From: SIG673 sp045638685
GTDB taxonomy: Bacteria; Bacillota; Clostridia; Oscillospirales; CAG-272
Assembly (NCBI GenBank): GCA_045638685.1
Contig: JAZUBT010000026.1
Span: forward strand, 10,246-74,245
DNA length: 64,000 bases
Direction: 5' to 3'
A program made the translations under genes and the position numbers. The notes beneath the pieces were generated by a model that worked only from the letters and a program-made list of their open reading frames with translations, was not told the DNA's origin and made no database searches. Numbering within the stretch: the first letter of the stretch is position 1; each line of letters begins with the position of its first letter. Positions 1 to 7,599 of this stretch are shown in pieces.

Positions 1-197
1 ACCTCGCCTACCTCTCCGCATAGAGATGGATTTTTTCTCCTTAGCCGTTCCGTTACGTCCTTATGAACCGTGGATTTTGATATTCCGTAATATGCGGCGG
101 TGTCTCTTACAGTAGCGTTGTTTTCTATTATGTATCTTGCGAAAAGCTCACAGCGCTCGTCAACCGTAAAAAATTTATCCCGTAAAAAAATCTGCAT
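1..197 (-). CDS. spoIIID: Sporulation transcriptional regulator SpoIIID (partial, C-terminus outside window)
   Basis: The minus strand reads 65 codons from an ATG at 197 to the window edge. The peptide has the SpoIIID helix-turn-helix, with the recognition segment TAAYYGISKSTVHKDVTERL at about residues 36-55. SpoIIID is a small DNA-binding protein of the mother cell that reshapes the sigma-E regulon during sporulation; the whole protein is normally about 85-95 residues, so some 20-30 residues are missing. The upstream GGGGT is only a weak ribosome site. The start is chosen because the family begins close to this point. The gene is transcribed away from this window, and its own terminator cannot be seen. 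Confidence 0.9.
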   Translation of the reverse strand, partial: MQIFLRDKFFTVDERCELFARYIIENNATVRDTAAYYGISKSTVHKDVTERLRRKNPSLCGEVGE

Positions 198-296
198 AAA
201 TATTACCCCGTAAATTCCCCCCGTATTATTTATACGTCTTTTTTTAATTTCCGATTTTTATTAATATATGCAGAAAATCTTTTTTTATGAAAGCAA

Positions 297-345
297 AAAG
301 AAAAGGACTCTTAAATACCGTTAAAGGCATTAAAAGTCCTTTTAT
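297..345 (-). terminator. Intrinsic terminator after groEL
   Basis: An AAAAGGACT/AGTCCTTTT stem with a partly paired interior is followed on the minus strand by a T-rich run (TCTTTTTG). It lies about 80 bases beyond the groEL stop and separates the groE operon from spoIIID. Confidence 0.75.
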
Positions 346-422
346 AATTTAAATTTTAAAAGCTTTGCATAACGTCTTTATAAGCGTTACCGTTACTTAT
401 TTTAAAAATATTTTGATAGGAA

Positions 423-2063
423 TTAATACATTCCGCCCATTCCGCCCATATCACCTGCGGGCGCTGCGGGAGCCTTAGGCTCCTTCTTATCCGCGACAAG
501 CGCCTCGGTCGTAAGAACAACGGAAGCTATCGAAGCGGCATTTTGGAGCGCGGAACGGGAAACCTTGGTAGGATCTACTATTCCGGCCTCCATCATATCG
601 GTATAAACCTCTTTTGCTGCGTCAAAGCCATAGCCTATCTTGCGGCTTCTCATAACCTTGTCAACTATTACAGAGCCTTCAAAGCCTGCGTTTTCTGCTA
701 TCTGACGAACGGGAGCCTCAAGAGCTGTCGCAACTATCTGAACGCCGACCTTTTCGTCGCCGTCAACGGTTTCGAGAAGCTTCTTAACGGGAGCTATAAC
801 GTTAAGGAAGGATCCCCCGCCGCCTGTAACGATCCCCTCTTCAACAGCCGCTCTGGTTGCGTTAAGAGCGTCCTCGATGCGGAGTTTCTTTTCCTTCATT
901 TCCGTTTCGGTAGCGGCGCCAACCTTTATAACGGCAACTCCGCCGGAAAGCTTGGCAAGTCTTTCCTGCAGCTTTTCTCTGTCGAAATCGGAGGTGGTGG
1001 TTTCGATAGCACCCTTAATCTGACCTATTCTGTTCTTTATCTCGCCGGTATCGCCCGCGCCGCCTACGATTATTGTGTTCTCCTTGGAGATCTTAACCTG
1101 TCTTGCGCGTCCGAGCATCTGAATATTGGTAGTCTTAAGGTCAAGACCGAGGTCGTCGGAAATAACCTCTCCGCCGGTGAGTATTGCGATGTCGCGGAGC
1201 ATTTCCTTTCTGCGGTCGCCAAAGCCGGGAGCCTTAACCGCAACGGCGGTGAATACGCCCTTAAGCTTGTTAAGGATAAGCGTGGTAAGAGCCTCACCCT
1301 CAACGTCCTCGGCAATGATAACCAGCTTGTGGCTCATTCCCGACTGAATCATTCCCTCGAGAAGGGGAAGAAGATCCTGAATGTTGGAGATTTTCTTTTC
1401 GGTAATAAGAAGCATAGCGTCGTCGATAATTGCTTCCATTTTGTCTGTGTCGGTTACCATATAGGGGGAGATGTAGCCTCTGTCAAACTGCATACCCTCA
1501 ACAACCTCGCAGTAGGTCTCTGCGGACTTGGATTCCTCAACGGTGATAACGCCGTCGGCGGTTACCTTCTTCATAGCGTCAGCTATAAGGTTACCTATAA
1601 CCTCGTCGCCTGCGGAAATGGTACCTACTCTTGCAATGTCATCGGGACCGCTAACCTTTTTGGAGTTAGCCTTGAGAGCCTCAACAGCGCAGTCAACAGC
1701 CTTTTGGATACCCTTGCGGATTACCATAGGGTTTGCGCCCGCGGTTACGTTTTTCATACCGGCGCGAATAAATGCCTGAGCGAGAAGGGTAGCGGTTGTC
1801 GTACCGTCGCCCGCCGCGTCGTTAGTCTTTGTAGCAACCTCTTTTACAAGCTGAGCGCCCATGTTTTCCATCGGATCGTCAAGCTCGATTTCCTTTGCTA
1901 TCGAAACTCCGTCGTTGGTGATAAGGGGAGAGCCGTATTTTTTGTCAAGAACGACGTTTCTTCCCTTGGGACCGAGAGTGATTTTTACCGTATCTGCAAG
2001 CTTATCAACGCCTCTTAAAAGAGCGTTTCTTGCGTCTATTCCGTATATAATATCCTTTGCCAT
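423..2063 (-). CDS. groEL: Chaperonin GroEL (60 kDa)
   Basis: A full-length 546-residue GroEL, the ATP-dependent folding chamber subunit that works with GroES in the cytoplasm. It shows the N-terminal KDIIYGIDARNALLRGVDKLA segment, the ATP-binding GDGTTTATLLA motif near residue 86, the LKGVFTAVAVKAPGFGDRRK segment of the apical domain, and the flexible Gly-Met tail GDMGGMGGMY at the end. It follows groES on the same strand after 53 bases, so both are read from the CIRCE-controlled promoter upstream of groES. Long open frames on the opposite strand are shadows of its codon bias. Confidence 0.99.
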   Translation of the reverse strand: MAKDIIYGIDARNALLRGVDKLADTVKITLGPKGRNVVLDKKYGSPLITNDGVSIAKEIELDDPMENMGAQLVKEVATKTNDAAGDGTTTATLLAQAFIRAGMKNVTAGANPMVIRKGIQKAVDCAVEALKANSKKVSGPDDIARVGTISAGDEVIGNLIADAMKKVTADGVITVEESKSAETYCEVVEGMQFDRGYISPYMVTDTDKMEAIIDDAMLLITEKKISNIQDLLPLLEGMIQSGMSHKLVIIAEDVEGEALTTLILNKLKGVFTAVAVKAPGFGDRRKEMLRDIAILTGGEVISDDLGLDLKTTNIQMLGRARQVKISKENTIIVGGAGDTGEIKNRIGQIKGAIETTTSDFDREKLQERLAKLSGGVAVIKVGAATETEMKEKKLRIEDALNATRAAVEEGIVTGGGGSFLNVIAPVKKLLETVDGDEKVGVQIVATALEAPVRQIAENAGFEGSVIVDKVMRSRKIGYGFDAAKEVYTDMMEAGIVDPTKVSRSALQNAASIASVVLTTEALVADKKEPKAPAAPAGDMGGMGGMY

Positions 2064-2116
2064 TGTAGATAATTCCTTTCTCTGTACTGGTTATAAATTA
2101 TATGTCGTTTTTCGCT

Positions 2117-2401
2117 TTATTCAACTATCGCGAGAATGTCGCTTTGCTTTACGATAATGTATTCCTCGCCGTCGCATTTTACTTCGGTTCCGGAATATTT
2201 GCCGGTTAAAACCTTGTCTCCTACCTTAACGGTCATAGCGGTTTCCTTGCCGTCAACCATTCCGCCGGGACCTACCGCGACAACAACGGCTACCTGCGGC
2301 TTTTCCTTCGCGTTTCCCGCAAGAATTATTCCGCTTTTGGTTGTTTCCTCAGCCTCGGTCATTTTTATTACAACTCTGTCTGCAAGTGGTTTGATTGTCA
2401 T
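2117..2401 (-). CDS. groES: Co-chaperonin GroES (10 kDa)
   Basis: A 94-residue GroES, the lid of the GroEL chamber. It starts MTIKPLADRVVIK, carries the mobile loop around ETTKSGIILAGNAKEKP, and ends in the usual KQSDILAIVE. The ATG at 2401 is chosen because GGAGG sits eight bases upstream; an in-frame start 33 bases further upstream would run through the CIRCE operator and has no ribosome site. It is the first gene of the groES-groEL operon. Confidence 0.98.
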   Translation of the reverse strand: MTIKPLADRVVIKMTEAEETTKSGIILAGNAKEKPQVAVVVAVGPGGMVDGKETAMTVKVGDKVLTGKYSGTEVKCDGEEYIIVKQSDILAIVE

Positions 2402-2427
2402 TTCAGTTTCCTCCAAGTTAAATCTTT

Positions 2428-2454
2428 TTAGCACTCATTGGGTTTAAGTGCTAA
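2428..2454 (-). promoter_or_regulatory. CIRCE operator (HrcA binding site)
   Basis: The sequence TTAGCACTC, nine bases, AAGTGCTAA matches the CIRCE consensus with one mismatch (the consensus right arm is GAGTGCTAA). CIRCE is bound by the repressor HrcA and couples groE expression to heat stress. It lies between the promoter and the groES start. hrcA itself is not in the window. Confidence 0.95.
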
Positions 2455-2464
2455 CGCTATAATT

Positions 2465-2492
2465 ATTTTACTCACATTTGGGAAAAATGCAA
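2465..2492 (-). promoter_or_regulatory. Sigma-A promoter of groES-groEL
   Basis: On the minus strand TTGCAT and TAAAAT are spaced by 16 bases, just upstream of CIRCE, which places the operator at the start of transcription. Confidence 0.6.
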
Positions 2493-2610
2493 GTGCTTTT
2501 GGATATTTTTCACATTTATTTAACAAATAACAGGCGCGCGTCTAATGAAACGCGCGTTTTCCCGTCGAAAAGGGGAGAAAACCGCTGTGATGTAACAATA
2601 TATTAAATGT

Positions 2611-2680
2611 TAAAAACTGAAAATTGAAAGTGGGAAATTAAAAACGTAAGGTTGGAAGCGGAAGGGTGGAAGTGGGAATA
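2611..2680. repeat. GA-rich degenerate dispersed repeat, copy a
   Basis: The gap between groES and ftsZ (about 2493-2800) has no gene. It holds a purine-rich, quasi-repetitive stretch (AAACTGAAAATTGAAAGTGG and similar, then GGTTGGAAGCGGAAGGGTGG). The same kind of sequence recurs in at least seven other intergenic places in this window. Confidence 0.5.
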
Positions 2681-2802
2681 GGATAGTTGGGTTTATGTAA
2701 ATGCGGAAAATTTTATTCATTGCTTTTACAGACGGGTGTGATTATGTAAACAAGGGGCAAAAAAACATCCTGACGAGAGTGTTGTTTTGTTTTAAATTTG
2801 GT

Positions 2803-2840
2803 GAAAAAAACGGTGCAAGGCGTTAAAACGCTTTGCACCG
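2803..2840 (-). terminator. Intrinsic terminator of ftsZ
   Basis: A perfect CGGTGCAAAGCG-type stem closes over a TTTTAA loop just after the ftsZ stop and is followed on the minus strand by TTTTTTTC. Confidence 0.85.
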
Positions 2841-2850
2841 CTTAGGTTTA

Positions 2851-4347
2851 TTATTTTTCGTTTCTTTTTGTCGCTATGTCCTGAATAAGCTTAAATTCCT
2901 CGTCTCTGAAAAGAGGATCGGTTTTTCCTTCAAAGCTCGGAATGCCAAAACCGCTGTCAAACGGCTTCGGAGCTAAAAAGTCATTCGTTCTTTGTCCTGC
3001 AAACTCGTTCTGTCTCTGTGCAGAAAAATCATTCTGCTTTACGTCGTCAAAGGTTATCTGGGGGCTTGTCTCTGTCAAGGCAGATTCGGATTTTTCCGCT
3101 TCGTCATTTGCAGTACCTAAGGCGGAGTTTTCCGCGTTGGACGCCGCTTCTCTGAGACCGCCGCTCTTTGTGGCAATAACGGTTATTTCGATGTTATCGC
3201 CCATATTGGAGTCAAACTTAAGTCCGAGAATTAAGTTAACGTTCGGTGCGGCTTCTTTTCTTATTTTATTTGTAGCCTCGGTAATGGCGCTCAGCGCAAC
3301 CTTTTCGCTGGAGATAATGCTGATTATCATTCCGTCGGCGTCTTTTATAGAGGTTTCAAGGAGAGGGCTGTTTATCGCCTGCTCTGCGGCAAGCATAGCC
3401 TTGTTGTCTCCGGAAGCAATACCGACGCCTATGTGAGCGTCTCCGGAGTTTTTGAGAATAGTGGTAAGGTCGGCAAAGTCGAGGTTGATGTAGCTGTCCT
3501 CGTTGATAAGTCGGCAGATGCTCTGTACACCTTTTATAAGGATTTCGTCCGCCGCTTCAAATGCCTCGGAAATCTGAAGCTCCTTGCCCGAAATGGTGTT
3601 AAGACGCTCGTTAGGAACAACTATAAGCGCGTCAACGCACTTGCGGAGCTTTTCTATTCCGTCCTCTGCGGTAGCCATACGGGACTCACCCTCGCATTCA
3701 AAGGGTTTGGTAACAACCGCAACGGTAAGGATACCCATATCCTTTGCAACCTTTGCAATTACGGGGGAAGCGCCGGTTCCGGTTCCGCCGCCCATACCTG
3801 CGGTAATATAAAGCATATCAACGCCTTCAAGGTTACGCTTTATGTACTCAATGGATTCCTCGGCGGCTTTTCTTCCGCTTTCGGGATTTGCGCCGGCGCC
3901 GTGGCCTCTGGTGGTGTGCTTTCCTATCGCGATTTTCGACTCAATGGGAGAGGCGCGAAGTACCCTTATATCGGTGTTTACAGCTACCAGTGTAGCGCTC
4001 TTTTCACCGTTTGCGTGCATACGGTTTACTGCGTTGTTTCCGCCTCCGCCGACACCGAACACCTTGATATTTACGCGCTGCGAAACCGAGTCGAGGTCGT
4101 CATCATCGTCCCAACCCTCGATAAATCCGCTGTCGCGAACAGGTGTGTAAATTGGAGTGTTTACCGCATACGTCTGCTGAGAGACGGGAGACGCTTCGGT
4201 GTTATTCTGAGCGGGGGAATTATTTATCTCGCTGTTTTGCTGAGCGGAATTTGTCAAAGTCTGCGTAGGCGCTGACGGAGCCTGCGTAGGGGTGGACGAA
4301 ATCTGTCCGTTATTTGAAAAAAAGCTGTTATTATTGAACTCAAACAT
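2851..4347 (-). CDS. ftsZ: Cell division protein FtsZ with long N-terminal extension
   Basis: FtsZ is the tubulin-like GTPase that forms the division ring at midcell. The conserved core begins around residue 91 (VNIKVFGVGGGGNNAVNRM) and contains the tubulin signature GGGTGTG at residues 186-192. The protein is 498 residues, longer than the usual 350-400. The extra length is an N-terminal tail of about 90 residues rich in Asn, Gln, Ser, Thr and Pro with an acidic WDDDDD patch, plus a long variable C-terminal linker. The C-terminal peptide IPSF is a weak version of the usual membrane-tether docking motif. An AAAGG ribosome site precedes the ATG. The gene is monocistronic or shared with the upstream membrane protein gene. 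Confidence 0.97.
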   Translation of the reverse strand: MFEFNNNSFFSNNGQISSTPTQAPSAPTQTLTNSAQQNSEINNSPAQNNTEASPVSQQTYAVNTPIYTPVRDSGFIEGWDDDDDLDSVSQRVNIKVFGVGGGGNNAVNRMHANGEKSATLVAVNTDIRVLRASPIESKIAIGKHTTRGHGAGANPESGRKAAEESIEYIKRNLEGVDMLYITAGMGGGTGTGASPVIAKVAKDMGILTVAVVTKPFECEGESRMATAEDGIEKLRKCVDALIVVPNERLNTISGKELQISEAFEAADEILIKGVQSICRLINEDSYINLDFADLTTILKNSGDAHIGVGIASGDNKAMLAAEQAINSPLLETSIKDADGMIISIISSEKVALSAITEATNKIRKEAAPNVNLILGLKFDSNMGDNIEITVIATKSGGLREAASNAENSALGTANDEAEKSESALTETSPQITFDDVKQNDFSAQRQNEFAGQRTNDFLAPKPFDSGFGIPSFEGKTDPLFRDEEFKLIQDIATKRNEK

Positions 4348-4494
4348 TTATATATCCTTTCTGTCGCGCTTAGGCGATGCATAGAGAAAATTTTATTATA
4401 ATTTAATATTATCATACAATAAAAAATATCGCATTTCAAGGGTATTTTATAAATATTAATAAAAATTTCACATTTGCGGGTGCGGTGGACGGAG

Positions 4495-5082
4495 CTACGA
4501 CAGCGCAATATAAGTCATTTCCACTCCCTTTTTGCCAAAAAACAGATTTTTCAAAATAAAAAAATAGTCGGGCTTTACCGCAAGAAGATTAAGGGAGTAC
4601 CATTTTACCGAGGTGAAGGAATCCTTGCAAAGAACGATAACCGGGTGGGAGTAATCGGAAGCTTCCTCTGCCGCGATACGCAGAAAAAGAGGAGGCTTTT
4701 TGACGAAAATTTTTTCCGAGGACAGGTAAACCGTTATTTTTTCGGCGTTTTTCAGCCACGCGCTTACCGTTTTATGCCATAGAAAATATTTCATACCGCA
4801 TACGATAACATAAATCAGCGCAATAACAAGAATAGCGGGCAAAAGAAGGAGCAGAGAAGTGGCGAAAAGCAGTAGCAGAGCGCTTTTTTCAAGCAAAGAA
4901 ACAACGAGTGCCGCGGTGCGTATTATCGCTGAAATAAGCGTGTATTTTCTGATTTTTTTGTATATGGACGAGACGCCGTTCCAAAGCTCTCCGTTTTTTA
5001 TTTTTCCAAAAATAAATCCAGCATAGGTCTTGGCTGTGAAATAATCGGCAGGTCGTATATCAGTAATATCATTTTTGTTCAA
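4495..5082 (-). CDS. Unrecognised membrane protein, two transmembrane segments
   Basis: I do not recognise this family. Translation from the TTG at 5082 gives about 195 residues: a short soluble N-terminus (NDITDIRPADYFTAKTYAGF), two adjacent hydrophobic segments around ALLLLFATSLLLLLPAILVI and the stretch after it, then a C-terminal domain of about 90 residues ending in a basic stretch. The TTG is preferred because CGGAGG lies ten bases upstream; an in-frame GTG at 5170-5172 lacks any ribosome site and would sit at the edge of the 17-bp repeat. It lies 147 bases upstream of ftsZ on the same strand, with no clear terminator between, so co-transcription is possible. No function is assigned. 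Confidence 0.65.
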   Translation of the reverse strand: MNKNDITDIRPADYFTAKTYAGFIFGKIKNGELWNGVSSIYKKIRKYTLISAIIRTAALVVSLLEKSALLLLFATSLLLLLPAILVIALIYVIVCGMKYFLWHKTVSAWLKNAEKITVYLSSEKIFVKKPPLFLRIAAEEASDYSHPVIVLCKDSFTSVKWYSLNLLAVKPDYFFILKNLFFGKKGVEMTYIALS

Positions 5083-5170
5083 TTTTCCAAATCCTCCGTT
5101 TACGGACGAAATAAAATTCTTGTTAAAAAGCAACCCGACACAGGCGTATTTTGTCGCACTTCGGTTTTTC

Positions 5171-5270
5171 ACGCTGTGATTTCTTTTACGCTGTGATTTC
5201 TTTTACGCTGCGATTTCTTTAACGTCGCGGTTTCTTTCATGCAGTGATTTTTTACGCCGCAGGTTTAATT
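5171..5270. repeat. Tandem repeat, 17-bp unit, about six decaying copies
   Basis: Units begin ACGCTGTGATTTCTTTT at 5171 and 5188 (identical), then diverge at 5205, 5222, 5239 and 5254. Copies lose identity towards the right. The array lies in the leader between the membrane protein gene on the left and the GyrB-like gene on the right. Confidence 0.85.
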
Positions 5271-5290
5271 TGTTGCCTTGCCTTCGCTAA

Positions 5291-5340
5291 TTTAATTTTC
5301 AACTTTAAGTTTTCTGTTTCAACCTTCCGTTTTCAGTCTT
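5291..5340. repeat. GA-rich degenerate dispersed repeat, copy b (TC-rich on plus strand)
   Basis: TTTTCAACTTTAAGTTTTC followed by TTTCAACCTTCCGTTTTCAG is the complement-strand form of the purine-rich intergenic repeat. Confidence 0.5.
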
Positions 5341-5377
5341 GTAAATGTGGACAAGTTATTAATTTCCGGCTTGGTTC

Positions 5378-5406
5378 TTGACAAATTTTGAAAAAAGGTA
5401 TAGAAT
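5378..5406 (+). promoter_or_regulatory. Sigma-A promoter of the GyrB-like gene
   Basis: A perfect TTGACA is followed after 17 bases by TAGAAT, about 60 bases upstream of the start codon. Confidence 0.85.
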
Positions 5407-5465
5407 GAAATAAGAGTTCAAAAACTCGTCATATGTCATTACAAAATCAGGAAGGGTTAGTTTCA

Positions 5466-7508
5466 ATGCAAAAAACGCAAATAACGGAATACGGCGAAAA
5501 CAGCATAAGCAGCCTTAAAGGCGCGGACAGAGTCAGAGAAAAACCGGAGGTAATATTTGGCTCACGAGACCTCGAGGGCTGTATTCACGCTTTTTTTGAA
5601 ATACTGTCTAACTCGGTTGATGAGGCAAGGGCAGGCTTCGGAACCTGTATAAACATCACGGCTTATACTGACCGTTCTATCGAGGTAGAGGACTTTGGAA
5701 GAGGTATTCCGCTCGGTTATAACGAAAAAGAGGGTCGCTATAACTGGGATCTGATATTTTGTGAGATGTACGCGGGAGGAAAATATAAGCACGCAAAGGA
5801 TAGCGCGTCCTATGAATACGCGCTGGGAACTAACGGACTCGGAGCATGCGCAACGCAGTACGCCTCGGAGTTTATGAAGGTTTGCTCCTATAACGGAAAA
5901 ACAAAATCCGAGATAGATTTTGAGCGCGGAGAGCCGGTGTCGGAGCTCAGAGTAACCGAGCTTAAAAGAAGCGAGGTAAGAACCGGTACCGTAATTCATT
6001 GGAAGCCGGATAACACGATATTTACCTCTATAAAGATAAAAAGAGAGCGTTTTTCCGATATTCTTATGAGGCAGGCCGTTGTAAACAGTGGAATAAAGTT
6101 CACTCTTAAATGGCAGGAGGAGGACGGAAGCTTTTCCACCGAGGAGTATCTCTATAACGAGGGAATAACCGACTACGTTAAGGAGATGGCTGACGGAAAG
6201 AGCCTTACCTCGCCCGTATATTGGGAGGAAACGGTAAGCGGAGTAATAAACAACGGAAACGACGGAGACGGAGACGAGGAGGGCGAAGAGGCGCCGACAG
6301 GAGAGTCGTCAAATTACAAGCTTAAAATGTCCGTCGCGTTTTGTGTAAGCGCAGTAAAAAATCATATTGAGTATTACCACAACTCAAGCTACCTTGAGCA
6401 CGGCGGTTCTCCCGACAAGGCTGTTCAGACCGCGTTTGTTTACGCTCTTGATAAGTATTGCCGAGATGCGGGTAAATATACCAAAAACGAGGCAAGAATT
6501 ACCGTTAAGGACGTGTTTGACTGTCTTATACTTGTAACAAACTGCTTTTCTAATATTATTTCTTACGAAAATCAGACTAAAAAAGCTATATCAAACAAGT
6601 TCATAAGAGATGAAATGACGGCGTTCTTTAAGAAGAACCTTGAGATTTATTTTACGGAAAACCAGACGGAAGCGGAACGCTTTGTAGCTCAGGTTCTTGT
6701 TAACAAACGCAGCCGCGAGCAGGCGGAAAGCACCAGAATCAACATAAAGAAAAAGCTTACCGGAAACATTGATATTTCAAACAGAGTCGAGAAATTCGTC
6801 GGCTGCCGTTCAAAGGATCCGGATAAGCGTGAGCTTTATATAGTTGAGGGAGACTCCGCGATGTCGTCCTGTAAGCTTGCGAGAAACGCAGAGTTTCAGG
6901 CGATAATACCGGTAAGAGGAAAGACGCTTAACTGTCTTAAAAGCTCTTACGACAAAATATTTTCAAGCGATATTATAACCGACCTTATAAGAGTCATAGG
7001 CTGCGGAGTTGAGGTCGATAAAAAAATCAAGGGAGATATACCGAGATTTAATCCCGATATGCTTAAATGGAACAAGGTTATTATATGTACCGATGCCGAC
7101 GAGGACGGCTTCCAGATAAGAACCCTTATTTTAACAATGATATACAGACTCCTTCCGTCGCTTATAAGTATGGGTAAAATTTATATAGCGGAATCTCCGC
7201 TTTTTGAGATAACCACGAAGGACGAAATTTATTTTGCCTACGACGAAAGGGAAAAAATTAAAATAATCAAAGAGCTTGGCGATAAAAAATATACTCTTCA
7301 GCGCTCAAAGGGACTCGGTGAAAACGAGGCGGATATGATGTCCAAAACGACTATGAATCCCGCTTCAAGACGTCTTGTAAAGATTACCGAGGCTGATGCC
7401 GAGGAGACGGCTGAAATATTTGATACCCTTCTCGGTGATAATATCTCGGCGCGTAAGCAGTATATAGCAAACAACGGCAGCAAGTATCTTATGGAAGCGG
7501 ATATTTAA
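5466..7508 (+). CDS. Type IIA topoisomerase ATPase subunit, divergent GyrB/ParE-like
   Basis: This 680-residue protein has the order GHKL ATPase, transducer, TOPRIM and C-terminal GyrB domain. Visible motifs are the ATPase box E46-x2-N49-x2-D52, DFGRGIP (77-82) and GTNGLGA (121-127), the TOPRIM EGDSA at 461-465, DADED at 543-547, and QRSKGLGE near 612. Such subunits bind ATP and, with a GyrA/ParC partner, pass DNA through a double-strand break. It is divergent: the usual EGDSAGGS is EGDSAMSS, GTHG/GLHGVGA is GTNGLGA, and an acidic insert rich in Asp, Glu and Gly lies at about 262-281. No A subunit is adjacent; a terminator follows at once. The ATG at 5466 has AGGAAGGG upstream; an earlier ATG at 5433 does not. 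ParE of topoisomerase IV is the likeliest role, but gyrase B cannot be excluded. Confidence 0.85.
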   Translation: MQKTQITEYGENSISSLKGADRVREKPEVIFGSRDLEGCIHAFFEILSNSVDEARAGFGTCINITAYTDRSIEVEDFGRGIPLGYNEKEGRYNWDLIFCEMYAGGKYKHAKDSASYEYALGTNGLGACATQYASEFMKVCSYNGKTKSEIDFERGEPVSELRVTELKRSEVRTGTVIHWKPDNTIFTSIKIKRERFSDILMRQAVVNSGIKFTLKWQEEDGSFSTEEYLYNEGITDYVKEMADGKSLTSPVYWEETVSGVINNGNDGDGDEEGEEAPTGESSNYKLKMSVAFCVSAVKNHIEYYHNSSYLEHGGSPDKAVQTAFVYALDKYCRDAGKYTKNEARITVKDVFDCLILVTNCFSNIISYENQTKKAISNKFIRDEMTAFFKKNLEIYFTENQTEAERFVAQVLVNKRSREQAESTRINIKKKLTGNIDISNRVEKFVGCRSKDPDKRELYIVEGDSAMSSCKLARNAEFQAIIPVRGKTLNCLKSSYDKIFSSDIITDLIRVIGCGVEVDKKIKGDIPRFNPDMLKWNKVIICTDADEDGFQIRTLILTMIYRLLPSLISMGKIYIAESPLFEITTKDEIYFAYDEREKIKIIKELGDKKYTLQRSKGLGENEADMMSKTTMNPASRRLVKITEADAEETAEIFDTLLGDNISARKQYIANNGSKYLMEADI

Positions 7509-7520
7509 CGTTTTCAAAGC

Positions 7521-7562
7521 AAAGGCACCGAGGCGGTTTTAACCTCCTCGGTGCCTTTTTAT
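7521..7562 (+). terminator. Intrinsic terminator of the GyrB-like gene
   Basis: AAAGGCACCGAGG pairs with CCTCGGTGCCTTT over a short loop and is followed by a T run. It may also serve the converging gene on the minus strand. Confidence 0.9.
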
Positions 7563-7599
7563 ATTCATTAAGCTTTCAATTTAAGCCTCGCAAGTGCCG

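Noticed and set aside
543..2018. A 491-codon open frame opposite groEL
   Set aside because: It mirrors groEL codon usage on the other strand, has no ribosome site and its protein resembles nothing; groEL is certain.
3433..4275. A 280-codon open frame opposite ftsZ
   Set aside because: It is antisense to the conserved FtsZ core and shows no independent features.
5171..5270. CRISPR array
   Set aside because: Units are 17 bases with no spacers between them, so it is a simple tandem repeat.
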